Origin: Diphasiastrum complanatum | Lineage: Eukaryota; Streptophyta; Lycopodiopsida; Lycopodiales; Lycopodiaceae | Length of the DNA: 40,989 nt | Assembly: GCA_029204225.1 (NCBI GenBank) | Contig: MU835204.1 | Span: 1 to 40,989 of the forward strand | Reading direction: 5' to 3' | In this document: positions 23,688 to 34,300 of the stretch, piece by piece | Position numbering within the stretch: position 1 is the first letter of the stretch | How the letters are laid out: the number at the start of each line of letters is the position of its first letter | Program-made: the position numbers and the translations under genes | The notes under the pieces: model-generated | Database searches by the model: none | What the model was told of the DNA's origin: nothing | What the model saw: the letters and a program-made list of their open reading frames with translations, nothing else

Positions 23688-23779
23688 ACATTTTGGTCGT
23701 TATAAAATTCAACATATAGTCAATGTTTATCAAACATTTTGGTCATTATGAAATTCAACATATAGTCGATGTTTATCAA
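23688..23779 (+). repeat. Tandem duplication, two 46-bp units
   Basis: Unit acattttggtcgttataaaa... (23688-23733) is followed directly by a copy at 23734-23779 differing at three positions. A simple local duplication of intergenic DNA. Confidence 0.8.
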
Positions 23780-25171
23780 TTATAGCTTTGTACTATTGTT
23801 GGATAGGCTGAATAGATAGTATCCCCATCAATGTCGTATGATTGAAGTGCATTGTCTTGAGCAATAGGGTAAGATGATGTGATCACATTGAGGCATGCCA
23901 TCATGTTGTAGCTTACTATCTCATTTTGTAGACCAACTTATTCACAAATATGTATAAGTGTTTATAGTAGGTCCACATTACCTTGATCTTGTCAAAGGTA
24001 GAAATATAAAAATAAGAGTTCACATCCAGTGTTTCATATTCTTTGGCATATAATTTTTCATGTCGTATAATTCTTCGTACAATTGGAAGGCTTATCAACA
24101 AATCCGAACTGATGAGCTTAGATCATCATGATGAAGAAGAAGATAAGAAAAAAGTCTTAGATTTGGAACATAATTAAGAAAAAGGAGATGTGACATCAAC
24201 ATTAAATACATTTCCAAAACAAATATAGGAAGTTAGGAGATAGGTAGCAAATCAAATCTTATTGTCTATTTGATCTAATTCATAAAACAATCATTCCAAG
24301 TTGAGATGTATAATTGAACTCTATTATCTTTAAATAATTTTATAAAATGTTCTTACAAAATGGAGAAATAAGACTTGGTTTGTATGCTCAAAAGGGTTGG
24401 TGTATGATTTCAAATAGGCACCTCATGCTTGTTAACATTACGTTGAAAATTACTTTCTAAAATTTGGTTTTCAAATAGGTAAAGCTTTCTACACATGCTA
24501 TTTCAAGAGATGTAGTCGTGAAGTGTTATCATTATTTATATGTTGACAACTTAACAGACACCCCGAGTGACCATTTGTTGATTCAAGATGTGAACTAGGT
24601 TTTCACTCATAAAACATGAAAGACATGGAAACTTTGCATTGAATCATTCAGTGAATACACTTGATGCATTTCAACAATATGTGAATGATACATTTCGTCC
24701 ATACCTAGGTTAATGCGGAGTGGTATGAGGTCATCTACAGATAAATGCTTAAGGAGCATGAGATAATTCAATAGCTAGAAGTATCTTCTGGAATTGAGGA
24801 ACTCGCGATATCATATTGCTCTTCCATTTATTTCAGAACTATACTTCACATTGAATCTGATTTCAGTAACACCACACACAAACCATCTCTAATCTCTTCG
24901 GTGGATTGTACTCTTATTTTAGAGTATGAATGATTTTTTTTTTTAAGATCCTGTTGGGCAATTAGAACACTTAAAGCTGTGATTACATTTAGCATAAGCT
25001 ATCTATTAGACTGTTTTTGCACCTAGTTGCCGATTAGAACGGGAAAGTTGTTCTGCAATATTCATGCTCTCTTCTCCGTTCGCGTTCTTCTATCTCCCTT
25101 GCCCCATCACTAAACTCCTCTCGTGCATGCCAGCAAGGCCCCACCCTCATCTAATGTTTAGAAACATTTTA

Positions 25172-26279
25172 TTTATAATGATGATGGAGGATGAAACACT
25201 CAACACCGTTGGATGTATAGTTTCCTTGATTGAAGCATCTGCATCTGCTCCAGACGATGTAGAGGAATTAGATACTGATATAGGGGTTGAAGATGAAGCA
25301 TCCATGCTTCAGATTATGAGAAAACTTTCTCTCGTTTTATAATCCTCTTTGACTCTCTTCCCACTACAACTCCCATTAATAAATTAACTCTACTTGATGT
25401 TCTTGTATACTTTATGAATAATGACAAGTATATCTCTTTTAATGATATAGAAGATGTTTTGAATATGAGAGAGGATGAAGTCCTCTCAATTTTTGCACAA
25501 CATTTGTCAGAAATTTCTGACATAATTGATTATACTTATAATGATCTTGAAAGTGAGATAGATTTTGATAAAGATGGCAATCAGAAATCTGGCAAGGCCA
25601 TAATTGAAAAATTGAAAGCCTGTGAAGAAACTTTGCCGACTGAGGAGAAATTTTTGGAATTCCAAAAAAATATCCTCCAAGGACTCAATATATTCCCTCG
25701 AGCAGTGTAGAGGCCATTGGAGGACATGACATTAGCAAAACAAATGTGGTCTTGATCTGGTAAGTAGATATTATATCGGTATTGATATTGTGCAATTTCC
25801 TGCTTTCAAACAAATGTTGAAGTTTGAGGTTGTCATCTTTCATTCTAAATTTATTTGCTTGACTCCTTTACATGATGTTATTGAACTAGATGCCTTTAGT
25901 ATGAGACATGGAGGACGCCTGAGTTGTATCACCCGGGAGAAAGGATGTGTCTCTTTCTCATTATTTGAAAAACTTTCAAAGTAATGAGATTTGTATAAAT
26001 CATTTATCTTTTAATCCATATACTACCACTGTTATTATGGCCGCCAAGTCATTATATGTTGGTTTAGGAGGCCATACTTACTCCAGAGGAACATATAAAA
26101 TAGTTTTTGTGAAAAGGGATTTGGCCAAAAATATTCTGTAATAGATTATTGATATATTACAAGGATCTCTCTTTTGTTATGAATTTGAATGCCTTATGAA
26201 AGATCGTAACATTTGGCGAGTTTTTAGCTTGATATCTGAATTGTGCTCTTCTATGAAACCAATAAAAATGTTGAACTAA
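25172..26279 (+). pseudogene. Decayed coding sequence of unknown family
   Basis: Protein-like text continues over about 1.1 kb in shifting plus-strand frames. Segment 1 starts near 25181 (MMEDETLNTVGCIV) and ends about 25342. Segment 2 (about 25325-25710) reads LTLLDVLVYFMNNDKYISF, then a run rich in acidic residues, to NIFPRAV. Segment 3 (about 25790-25983) includes LTPLHDVIELDAFSMRHGGR. Segment 4 (about 25982-26141) includes YVGLGGHTYSRGTYK. After two adjacent in-frame stops (TAA TAG at 26139-26144) the frame continues with FCYEFECLMKDRNIWRVFSL to a final TAA at 26277-26279. Composition, length and the single final stop suggest one ancestral protein of roughly 350 residues, broken by about three frameshifts and these stops. 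I do not recognise the family. It could come from a host gene, a mobile element or an endogenised RNA virus. Confidence 0.5.
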
Positions 26280-27767
26280 ATAATTATTTCTTAATTGTGT
26301 CTCCCATGAATTGTAGCTCTATGAAATGCTCCTCTTGCTTGCCAATGTGATTTTTCCATGCCTTGTGATGACCAGATACTTAAGCTCTCATATTCCTTTG
26401 CAAAATAAGTTGCATGATGAAGAAAGATGTGCCGCAAACAAGAGTTGAAATAAGTAACATCAGTAGAAATAAATATTATCATGAATGAGATAAGTACCAT
26501 AGAATAAAACAAATCAGTACCATGTAATGTGTAACGTTTGCCAAAAATTGGCAAATCTAGCTTGATCAAAGACCATGTAGAACATTGTAAATATTGTGTA
26601 TAATTGGGTTCCACACATGTAAGGCCAAGATGCCATGTGGCAACCCACTCCTAATGTAGGTTAGGTCAAGTCAAGAGAGTTGGTCATGTCTATTTGGTGG
26701 TCATCCCTACTTTATAGGACCTACACCTAAGTTTAAGGTGAAAATTTGACCAACTAGCTACCTACCAAGCATAACTCTAGGATCTAGGCTAGGGTTTCAT
26801 TTTAGGGCAAGAAGGGTGAGTTAACTTCCTTATTACATGCTGGAAATCCACCTAACTTCAAGAAGGAAGTCGAATTTGCTATGTATTCCAAGCTCCCATA
26901 GTGAGAAGATAGAAAATTTTTGGAGCTCATTGGCAATCTCAAGCTAGTTCACTACGTACATTGAGTTTTTGTGATCCAAATGAAACCGTATCAAATTGTA
27001 CTTGTTTCTCAGGTTGAAGGCCGTACTACAGCCTGTAGTACACACATGTGAGCTCGGATTTCAATGTTGATCAATGCTTTTGATTGTTAATGCTTGTTGT
27101 TTGTCAAATTGCCAATCTAGATCAACTTTTTTGTGTCTAGTTTTTTGATAGATTGTTACACAAGCATCCAATCACTCTTGTGGATCTTTTGTAGATCCAT
27201 TTATGGTCCTAAAGTACAGTCCTTTCACATGCAACTCTTGGAGAGAGCAGAGCAAAGTGCAGATGAAGATTTGCAGAATTGCTAGCAAATTACATTGTTC
27301 ATCTGAGTTGAGAGAGGCACATCGTGGAGCATCTACACCATCGCTGAATATCATACAGAGTGAGCTAGTTAGGTTCAGATTTCTTCACAGATTTGCAGCT
27401 GCCTTTTGTGTGATCTTCGGGCTTCTCAAGCAATCATTTTCAGCAGGTATTAGGACACTTTTGGCTGTGGTCAAGCTTGTCGCTGGTAGAGGCTACCTTG
27501 AGAAGTACTTTCCATCATATTTAGAATTATAGGATGTACCGTTCCGACTGCAACTACCTGAAGAAGTTCTCTCACTTGGGAGCAAAAGAGCATCGGTAGA
27601 GCTTTCATAACATTTTTCCGGAATCTATTGCAAAAGTTTTACAATGGCCGACGACTCCATCGAGGTTAACGACATTTCGTGTGAAGAATAATCAAAAAAA
27701 TATAAAAAGATCCCGGTTCAGTTGGTGAGGTGGTCCATCACAGGGCTCCCTTTGTACAGTTGTTCTC
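26280..27767. other. No recognised gene
   Basis: AT-rich sequence. A 109-codon plus-strand open frame (27203-27532) has no recognisable motif. Text near 26620-26830 resembles LTR-type sequence without identifiable ends. Confidence 0.4.
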
Positions 27768-30050
27768 ATGGCTTCGGACATCTCCTCGCTTCGTCCTCTC
27801 AGTCTCAAACGACCTTCTTCAACTGTATCTGCCCCTCCTGACTCCCCTCCTCATTCGCATCAGGCTGTGCTGGGTTCCTCGCTTGCCACAACACCCTCTG
27901 TTCCTCCTTTTTCCACCTTTTTCCATGGCATTGTTGCCACCTCGCTTGGTTGTGAACCTCCTTCGACCCTTGTTGCATTGCCTTCTCAACCCCCTAAATG
28001 GGTTCCTAGCCATGCTTGTGGTCGTTTCTTCTCTCCTAGAGGAGGTCTTGCCCGTCACCAACGTTCTTGTCATGCGCTGCTTCAGTCGTCTCATGATCGC
28101 CCTTCTCTTTCTGCATCCCATTCTCCCTCTGCTTCAGCTTGGTCTTGGATTTCTTCCCTTGACGTCCTCAAAGCTTTTCACTTGGCCTTCCCTCGTCCAA
28201 GGCTCTACTTTCATATTCCCCTCGCTCTCCATCGTGAAACTCAAGTTGCTATGCACCTTTCTCTTGATCGCTTGGCTATTGACCCCTTTGACACTGCGGC
28301 TTGGCATCTATTTCTTCTTTTTTCCCTTTGGTGTCTAGTCCTTCCTCCAAGGGGTGGGGATGCTGGTCATAGAGAAACTCGTGCTCGCCTTCGTCGCTTT
28401 CTATCGGGAGACTGGGAAACGCTTCATAATGAACACTTTGCACGTTGTCAGGCACTTGTTGCTCGCAACTCACAGGACTTTCTACCTTAAGGCGCCCCAC
28501 CTCTCCATTGTCACCTTCGTCGCACCCTTCATCTTGGGCAAGTTGGTGAGTATTCTCATGCAGCTCGAGCTTTAGCTCCTCTCGCACCCGCTCCCTCTTC
28601 TGTTGATACTGTTGCTGCTCTCCAAGATCTGCATCCTGCTTCTGAAGGCATTCTTCCCTTGTTTGTGGAGGACTTTGTGTCTGATGTTGACTTGGTGCTT
28701 GATCGTGATTCTTTCTCTCGTGCCTTCCATCGTAGTCCTCGTCTTGCTATTGGTGGTCCCTCCGGTTTGGTCTATGAACACCTTTGTGATTGTTTTCCAC
28801 CTGAGGACTCTGCTAGTGGCTTTGTTCAACTCTTTCAGGTCTGCTCTTTTATCGCCTCTGGTCACATTTCTTCTTCTGTCGCACATCTTTTGTCTGCGTC
28901 TCGTTTGATCGCCATGTCTAAAGCCTCGGGTGGCGTCCGTCCCATCGCTATTGGCGAAGTCCTCCTCCGCCTTGTTAGTCGCTCTATCTGTTTTCAATTT
29001 CAACAGATTTTTGTCTCTTTTCTCTCCCCTCATCAGTTTGGTGTCTCTACTCCTGGCGGCTATGAAGCTGTCATTCATGGTTTGCGTGCCACCCTTGATC
29101 TCCATCCTGACTGGGTTATTCTCCAAGTGGATGTTTCCAATGCTTTTAACTATGTTTCTAGAGCTGCGATCTTTCGATCTTTCAGGAGCTGCGTGCGGCT
29201 GGTGGTGAGTTGGCTCAGCTTATCTCATTTGTGCGGTTCTTCTATGCTACTGAGACTCCTCTCTTTTACAGTCACCATGTGCACTCAGGGGATCTTTCTA
29301 CTATCCAGTCTGCAGTAGGCACTCATCAAGGTGATCCTTTGGCTGGTCCTCTTTGCGCTCTGGCTCATTTCCGTGCACTTCGAGCTTCTGCAGAGGCCTT
29401 TCCTCTTTGGTTGCTGATGACACTCATATTGTTGGTCCCGTTCCTACGGTGCTTCTCGCATTTCATCATTTCTCTGAGCAGCTGACTTCTCTTGGTTTGT
29501 CTATTCAACCTCGCAAGTTCAGTGTGGTCTGCAACATGTCTTCTCCCGGACTTTGTTCCTCCTCAAGGTTTCCTTATTCCTTCGGATGGCATTCGCATTC
29601 TGGGTGTTCCTTTTGGGTCTGCTTCCTTCAGCTCTGCTTTTCTTGGTGAGGCTCTCCAGGAGGATGTTGCTCATTCAGATTTGCTTCCCCAGTTGGGCGA
29701 CACTCAGGTCGCGTTTGGCATCTTGACGTCTTGCTTTATCCAGCGTCCTTCTCATCTGCTACAGACTTTCCCCCCTACTCCGGACTTTTTGCATCTCCTC
29801 TCTTCCTTTGACAGCTCTCTTATGGATGTTTTTGGCCGCCTTTTTGGCCCAGGTTCTTCGGATGGTGTGTAGACCCTTTCAGCTCGGAAGCAGGCTCGGT
29901 TGCCCATTTCTTGTGGAGGTGTGGGTCTTCTCTCTACGGTTTCTTCTGCACCTACAACTTTTCTTGGGAGCTGACGGTGGTTGGGTCTGCTACATCTCAT
30001 CTCCCTTCATTAGCCAACTCACCACCTCTTCACCTTTCTGATCTGTTGTA
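27768..30050 (+). pseudogene. Non-L1 reverse transcriptase of a non-LTR retroelement with N-terminal zinc-finger-like motif
   Basis: One coding unit, now in at least four pieces. From 27768: a Pro/Ser-rich start, then the finger-like HACGRFFSPRGGLARHQRSC at about 28008-28067, whose expected first Cys is Ser. An in-frame TAA lies at 28488, after which the same frame resumes. RT landmarks follow: GGPSGLVYEHL near 28752; GGVRPIAIGEVLLRLVSR (28929-28982); motif A VDVSNAFNYVSR (29127-29162); frameshift near 29190; motif B GTHQGDPLAGPL (29318-29353); frameshift near 29400; motif C LVADDTHIVGP (29409-29441), both Asp kept; then GIRILGVPFGS near 29590 and LPISCGGVGLLS near 29900-29935. The QGDPLxGP and GGVGL forms differ from the L1 RTs in this window, and no upstream endonuclease is seen. 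It may belong to an R2-, NeSL- or Dualen-like lineage; the clade is unresolved. The 3' end is uncertain. Confidence 0.82.
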
Positions 30051-30789
30051 GTCAGTTGGCAGACTCCCACAAACATCATCATAGTTTATGCACTTTTATT
30101 TTTAATGCCAGGATTTGGATTAATCTTAACTTTATTGCAAGCTTCGCTCTTTTTTCAGCCTACTTTTGTTTAAACTTCCCCTTCGGGGTGTATATATCTT
30201 TTTCATCATTGTACCTACTACTTTTTCCTATGAAGCACCAGGGGGTTTTTATCTCTCTACTTTAGATTTATGCAAAGTGGAACTAGGCAGCCCATTACAC
30301 AAGCAAATTGCTATAATTACAATTTTGTCCTATGGCGAAGTTGAGCCTCATTGCTCAAAGACAATAGCTGATGTGACCTATTGTGGATCACATATCTATA
30401 GTAGATGGAAGATTATATATCATGCATGTGGCCCTCTCTTTGTTTATACATATGGCACTATCTCTCTTCAACAGCCTAGCGTGATATGCATGTAGTTAAT
30501 ATTTTTTTTTTTCAGTAACAGATCCATCAATTTTGATGAATTTTGCCTTATTTTGCCATTGTTTTCTGAGATTGAGGTCTCCGATCTGCAAATTGGGGGG
30601 CTTGTTGGTGCAACCTGATGATTTGCTTCCCTGTTGATCCTATCTGGACCTAGATCTTGTTGGTTCTTCTCTTATTTTGCCAGATCTGACTGAATCTTGG
30701 TGGATCTAGCTTGATCTGTCTTGATTTTCCTAGATTTGGCTGTGATGGCCTTGTAGATGAACTTTTTGTAGCATGCCATCATCAACCTA
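30051..30789. other. No clear gene; possible tail of the adjacent gypsy element
   Basis: Contains a T run near 30501-30512. Between about 30540 and 30790 the minus strand may carry the last part or 3' UTR of the gypsy element. No LTR matching the one at 33099 onward was seen here, so the 3' LTR seems to be missing. Confidence 0.4.
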
Positions 30790-31945
30790 GATCTGTCTCA
30801 CTGAGGTGGCCAGTACTTATGTAATCGGCTACCATTGATTGGTGTGTCGAAAGGCGTCCCATCTAGCTACTCCAAGTTCACGGCTCCATGATTAAAAATC
30901 TCCTTGATCCGATAAGGACCTTCGCCTGTGAACTTTAATTTCCCTTTGATCGCCTTGGTCTTAAACATAAGGACTAGATCTCCGGATCGAAGATATTTCT
31001 TTTGTAACCTGCAATCGTGCCATGCTTTGTGTCATTCTTTTCAGCTGCCAATGCATGTACAACTAGTAAGCGTGTTTCACAGAGCTTATGCAGAGCTTCG
31101 TGGCGTAATTGTAGAGATCTGGATTCATCAAGACGTTGCGTTGCGACAATCCTTAATGAAGGGACCAAAAACTCTACTGACATTACATCATCCTGACCAT
31201 AAACCAATTAAAATGGCGTTTGATCAGTGCTCCCCTTATATGCTGTCTTGAATGCCCACAGAACAGCATGTAAGTTCCCAATCCGATTTGCTAGCTTCAA
31301 CTGTTTTCGTGAGTACGCTACACATGATCTTATTGGATGACTCTGCTTGCCCATTACCGCGAGGATAATAAGGCGTACTGGTTCTGTGGATCACGAAGAA
31401 TTTCTCCAACAGGACCTTGATGGTCTCATTGATGAAATGACTCCCGCAATCGCTGACTATTCTCCACCGGGCATTCAAAGCGCACAATGATATTTTCATA
31501 AAGAAACTTAGCAGTGGTTCTAGCATCAGCTACTCTTACTACCTTGGCTTTGACCCACTTGGTGAGGTAGTCCGTGGACACATATCGGGCTTGGGTACTT
31601 CTTGCTATAGGGTGAATTGGACCAATATATTCCAATTTTCACTTTTCAAATGGTGCTTGGGCTAAGACCGGGTGTAGAAGGTCATAATTCAATCTTGTTG
31701 GTCTCCTCGCCCTTTGGCACACATCGCATTTTCTCAAGTATTCCTCCGTATCCTTACGAATTGCAGGCCACCAGCATCCTGATTGCAGGATCTTGCAAAC
31801 TGTATCTGGAAAGCCCTTAGGGCTTTCTCATTCCAATGTGGATCCGTTGTGAGTTTGTAAATTGGTCATGCTAACTCCGCAATCTAGGATGAAAATTCTG
31901 TAATAGTTAGTGTGACCCATAAAGATGTAGACCTCGCGGATCGTT
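30790..31945 (-). pseudogene. Gypsy pol remnant: RT end fused to integrase
   Basis: Minus strand. IFMGHTNYYRIFILDCGVSM (about 31870-31930) and HWNEKALRAFQ (about 31809-31841) are the end of a gypsy RT. Directly after comes GCWWPAIRKDTEEYLRKCDV then CQR (about 31730-31790), the zinc-binding domain of integrase, so the RNase H is missing. The catalytic core follows: EYIGPIHP and TDYLTKWVKAK near 31550-31630, SDCGSHFINETIKVLLEKF near 31405-31460, and YYPRGNGQAESSNK near 31330-31370. The C-terminal GPY/F module, GEGPYRIKEIFNHGAVNLE (about 30867-30923), is then cut by an in-frame TAG before NGSRLHKYW. Integrase residues D, D and E are readable, but frameshifts make it non-functional. Confidence 0.85.
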
Positions 31946-31984
31946 AGTAGCTGAATCTGATTCAGATCTTCCTACTGATCTGGT

Positions 31985-32790
31985 CTACGAGGGTTCTTTA
32001 GCATGAGGGTTGGTTGTGCGAGGGTTCTTTAGCTGTTTTACAGTAAAAAAAACTTGATATCTCTCAGATCATTGGGAAATAACTCTTACAAGGATCACAT
32101 GAGCTGAATCTGGCCTAGATTTGACTCTGAAATTTTCTGCGAGGCTTAACTCTCACAATAAGTGAAAAATTCATTGTTTGTGAGGGTTAAGAACCACTAT
32201 TTTGGCTTTATCTTTTCCAACAATTAGTACTAACTCTCGCAGGCTTCACCACTGATGGAAATTGACATTTTGGATTGACTGGAGTGGTCTGCGAGAGTTA
32301 TCTTCAGAAGGATTTGCTGGATCTTCACTTTTTAGTGATTTTTTAGCACTTAAACCCAATTTTTTGCTCAGTGGAATCAAACTAACTCTCGCAGACTCTT
32401 CTGTGCCCTGGTCTCACTGAGATGGAACTTCAGAATTCTCTGTGAGGGTTCTTGACTACTAGAACTGAAAATTTTAGTGTCTGCGAGGGTTCTTTGGTAT
32501 TTTCCCATTTTTTTTCCATTGGAAACTCTCACACAAGCACTTAGACAGTGAACTAACTCTCGCAAGCTCTTCTGTGTCTTGGTCTCACTGAGATGGAACT
32601 TTAGAGAGCTCTGCGAGAGTTCTGGTGAAGATTTGAATTTTTTTTATTTTTTACAAGGGTTTTTTGAATTTTTATGGTTTTTTCTTTGTTTTCTACAATC
32701 TGCTATGAACTAACTCTCGCAGGCTTCTATGTAGGTTTGGGACAGTACCCTGGAGCTGCTGCCAGTCGTGCGAGGGTTAACTCTCACTGG
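31985..32790. repeat. Degenerate ~160-bp repeats with alternating inverted motifs in the gypsy leader
   Basis: ctaactctcgca recurs at 32230, 32382, 32553 and 32710, a spacing of 152-171 bases. Between them the inverted form ctgcgag(a/g)gtt occurs near 32289, 32440 (as ctgtgagggtt), 32481 and 32611. tggtctcactgagatggaac occurs twice, about 32408 and 32579. Similar (t/g)gcgagggtt words extend to about 31985 and 32770. This is a decayed tandem array between the primer binding site and pol. Confidence 0.7.
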
Positions 32791-33079
32791 TTTTGGAGAA
32801 ATTAAAAACTAATGAGATTTTTGGCTCTTTTTCTCTCCAAAAATATAGATTGGTGTGTTTTTTGGGATTTTTTACTGGTTGGTTTAGTTTTCAAGCCCTT
32901 AGAGGCTGTTCAGGGCGCCTCCTCTACCCTCTAACACCTCCTCCACTAGCATGAACAGTCCAAACACAAAAAAGAAAAAAATACAAAAAACTAACTCCAA
33001 ACACCCAAAAATCTACCTAAAGCTACTCCAAAAAGCAAGAAATAGCTAAAATACAGCTATACTAGTTAGTGAGGACCTA

Positions 33080-33097
33080 TCCCCGGCAACAGCGCCA
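33080..33097 (-). other. tRNA-Asp-type primer binding site of the gypsy element
   Basis: On the minus strand TGGCGCTGTTGCCGGGGA differs at one base from the complement of the 3' end of plant tRNA-Asp. It lies one base after an LTR end (…CCCTACA). No tRNA body is present around it, so this is a primer site and not a tRNA gene. Confidence 0.8.
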
Positions 33098-33556
33098 CTG
33101 TAGGGTCAAAGATCTCGTGTCGTAGTAGTCCTTCCGCCTATCAACAAGGGTTAGAACGCTGGATAGGTGCCTAACTATGTAAAGATGCTACTCTTAGATA
33201 GTTCTCTACTGTTTCTCTAACTCTATCACCACTAACACTACTCACCCCTAACTCTACTCCACTAAACTAACATTCATCATGATTTTGTGAAGGGAAGAGA
33301 GAGTAGAAAAGAGAGAGGGAGAGAAAGAGAGGAAGAGCGAGAGAGATTTGAGATGGAGGTTAGCTCAAATGCTCAATATCATTGCTTATGGAAAAACATT
33401 AACTAGCATAAACTAACACCATAGCAAATGGGAAACAACACACAAATCATCACAAAAGCATAAGCAAAGAGTGATTAGCACTTGAGGATGCTTGAGCTCC
33501 CAAAATGGTAGAGTCTCCTCCTCTCTATTAAGCATGAAAATAGAGTACAAATGGTG

Positions 33557-33568
33557 CCTTTTTATAAA
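33557..33568 (-). promoter_or_regulatory. TATA box of the gypsy LTR
   Basis: The minus strand reads TTTATAAAAAGG in a GC-neutral context, 5' of the R/U5 part that ends at 33099. Position and sequence fit an LTR promoter. Activity today is unlikely to be informative because the element is defective. Confidence 0.5.
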
Positions 33569-33677
33569 TGGGGAAGGCCCTTGCCCCAAAATCCTATTGG
33601 CTAATATTCACAATGATCTTATCCATTCATCTTGGACCCAACTTGATTCAAGGGTCCACAAAAAGTACATTAGAAAT

Positions 33678-33800
33678 CACATACACACATACACGTACAA
33701 ATATACATACATGTACATACACACATACATATAGATATACACATATACAACACATACATACAATTACACGTACATATACACACACATATATGTATAGATA

Positions 33801-33881
<81 letters not shown>

Positions 33882-34298
33882 GTACACATACACATAGATA
33901 TACCTATACACATATCTTGTCATTATTTGTACCCATGCCCACCTGTTTGCTTTTCATCTCTTTGTCTATCTTTTAGCTCATATTGTCTATATATCTACAC
34001 ATACATATACATATAGACATATACATATACACACACATACACACATACATGTACAAATATACATACACATGCACATATATACATACACATACATACACAC
34101 ATACGTATAGATATACACATATACAACACATACATACAATTATACGTACATATACACACACATATACGTATAGATACATACACACACACACACACACACA
34201 CAGAGATATACCTATACACATATCTTGTCATTATTTGTACCCATGCCCACATGTTTGCGTTTCATCTCTTTCTCTATCTTTTAGCTCATATTGTCTAG
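33678..34298. repeat. Microsatellite-bearing tandem duplication (about 300 bp units)
   Basis: Unit 1 (about 33678-33989) and unit 2 (about 34033-34298) share the same order of words: acacatacacgtacaaatat, gtatagatac, a (CA)n tract, gatatacctatacacatatc, ttgtcattatttgtacccat, and an end at ctcatattgtcta. They differ mainly in the length of the CA tract: 66 bp of pure (AC)n at 33808-33873 in unit 1, and about 22 bp in unit 2. Open frames across this block are microsatellite artefacts. Confidence 0.85.
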
Positions 34299-34300
34299 TA

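Larger units (their letters stand above)
20859..25171. other. Featureless AT-rich stretch downstream of the RING gene
   Basis: The first few hundred bases probably include the 3' UTR of the RING gene, but no polyadenylation signal can be assigned with confidence. No coding region with family resemblance was seen on either strand. Two small repeats are listed separately (22454-22498 and 23688-23779). Confidence 0.45.
30790..34300 (-). mobile_element. Internally deleted Ty3/gypsy LTR retrotransposon
   Basis: In minus-strand order: a 5' LTR with TATA box (about 34300 to 33099), a tRNA-Asp-type primer binding site (33097-33080), a long leader containing repeats of about 160 bp, then pol from the RT end to integrase (31945-30790). 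Gag, protease, most of RT and RNase H are missing, as is a recognisable 3' LTR. The tRNA-Asp primer site is known from Athila-type plant gypsy elements; lineage assignment here is only suggestive. The outer edge of the LTR could not be fixed. Confidence 0.78.
33099..34300 (-). mobile_element. 5' LTR of the gypsy element, containing microsatellites
   Basis: The LTR 3' end (minus strand) is …CCCTACA at 33099, next to the primer binding site. A minus-strand TATA box TTTATAAAAAGG at about 33557-33568 marks the U3/R promoter. The U3 side holds a polymorphic-looking CA/TA microsatellite block. The far end was not resolved: no matching TG boundary or second LTR was seen, so 34300 is approximate. Confidence 0.55.

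Noticed and set aside
27203-27532. 109-codon plus-strand open frame upstream of the second RT element
   Set aside because: No motif, no splice-site context and no clear link to the RT frame that begins at 27768; too weak to call a gene.
28572-29126. 184-codon minus-strand open frame
   Set aside because: It overlaps clear plus-strand reverse transcriptase motifs and has no family resemblance.
31985-32790. CRISPR-like regular repeat array
   Set aside because: The units are degenerate and 150-170 bp long, with inverted motifs inside them. They lie in a plant gypsy leader, not a prokaryotic locus.
33080-33097. Possible tRNA-Asp gene
   Set aside because: Only the 3' terminal 18 bases match, in the orientation of a primer binding site next to an LTR; no anticodon arm or other tRNA parts are present.
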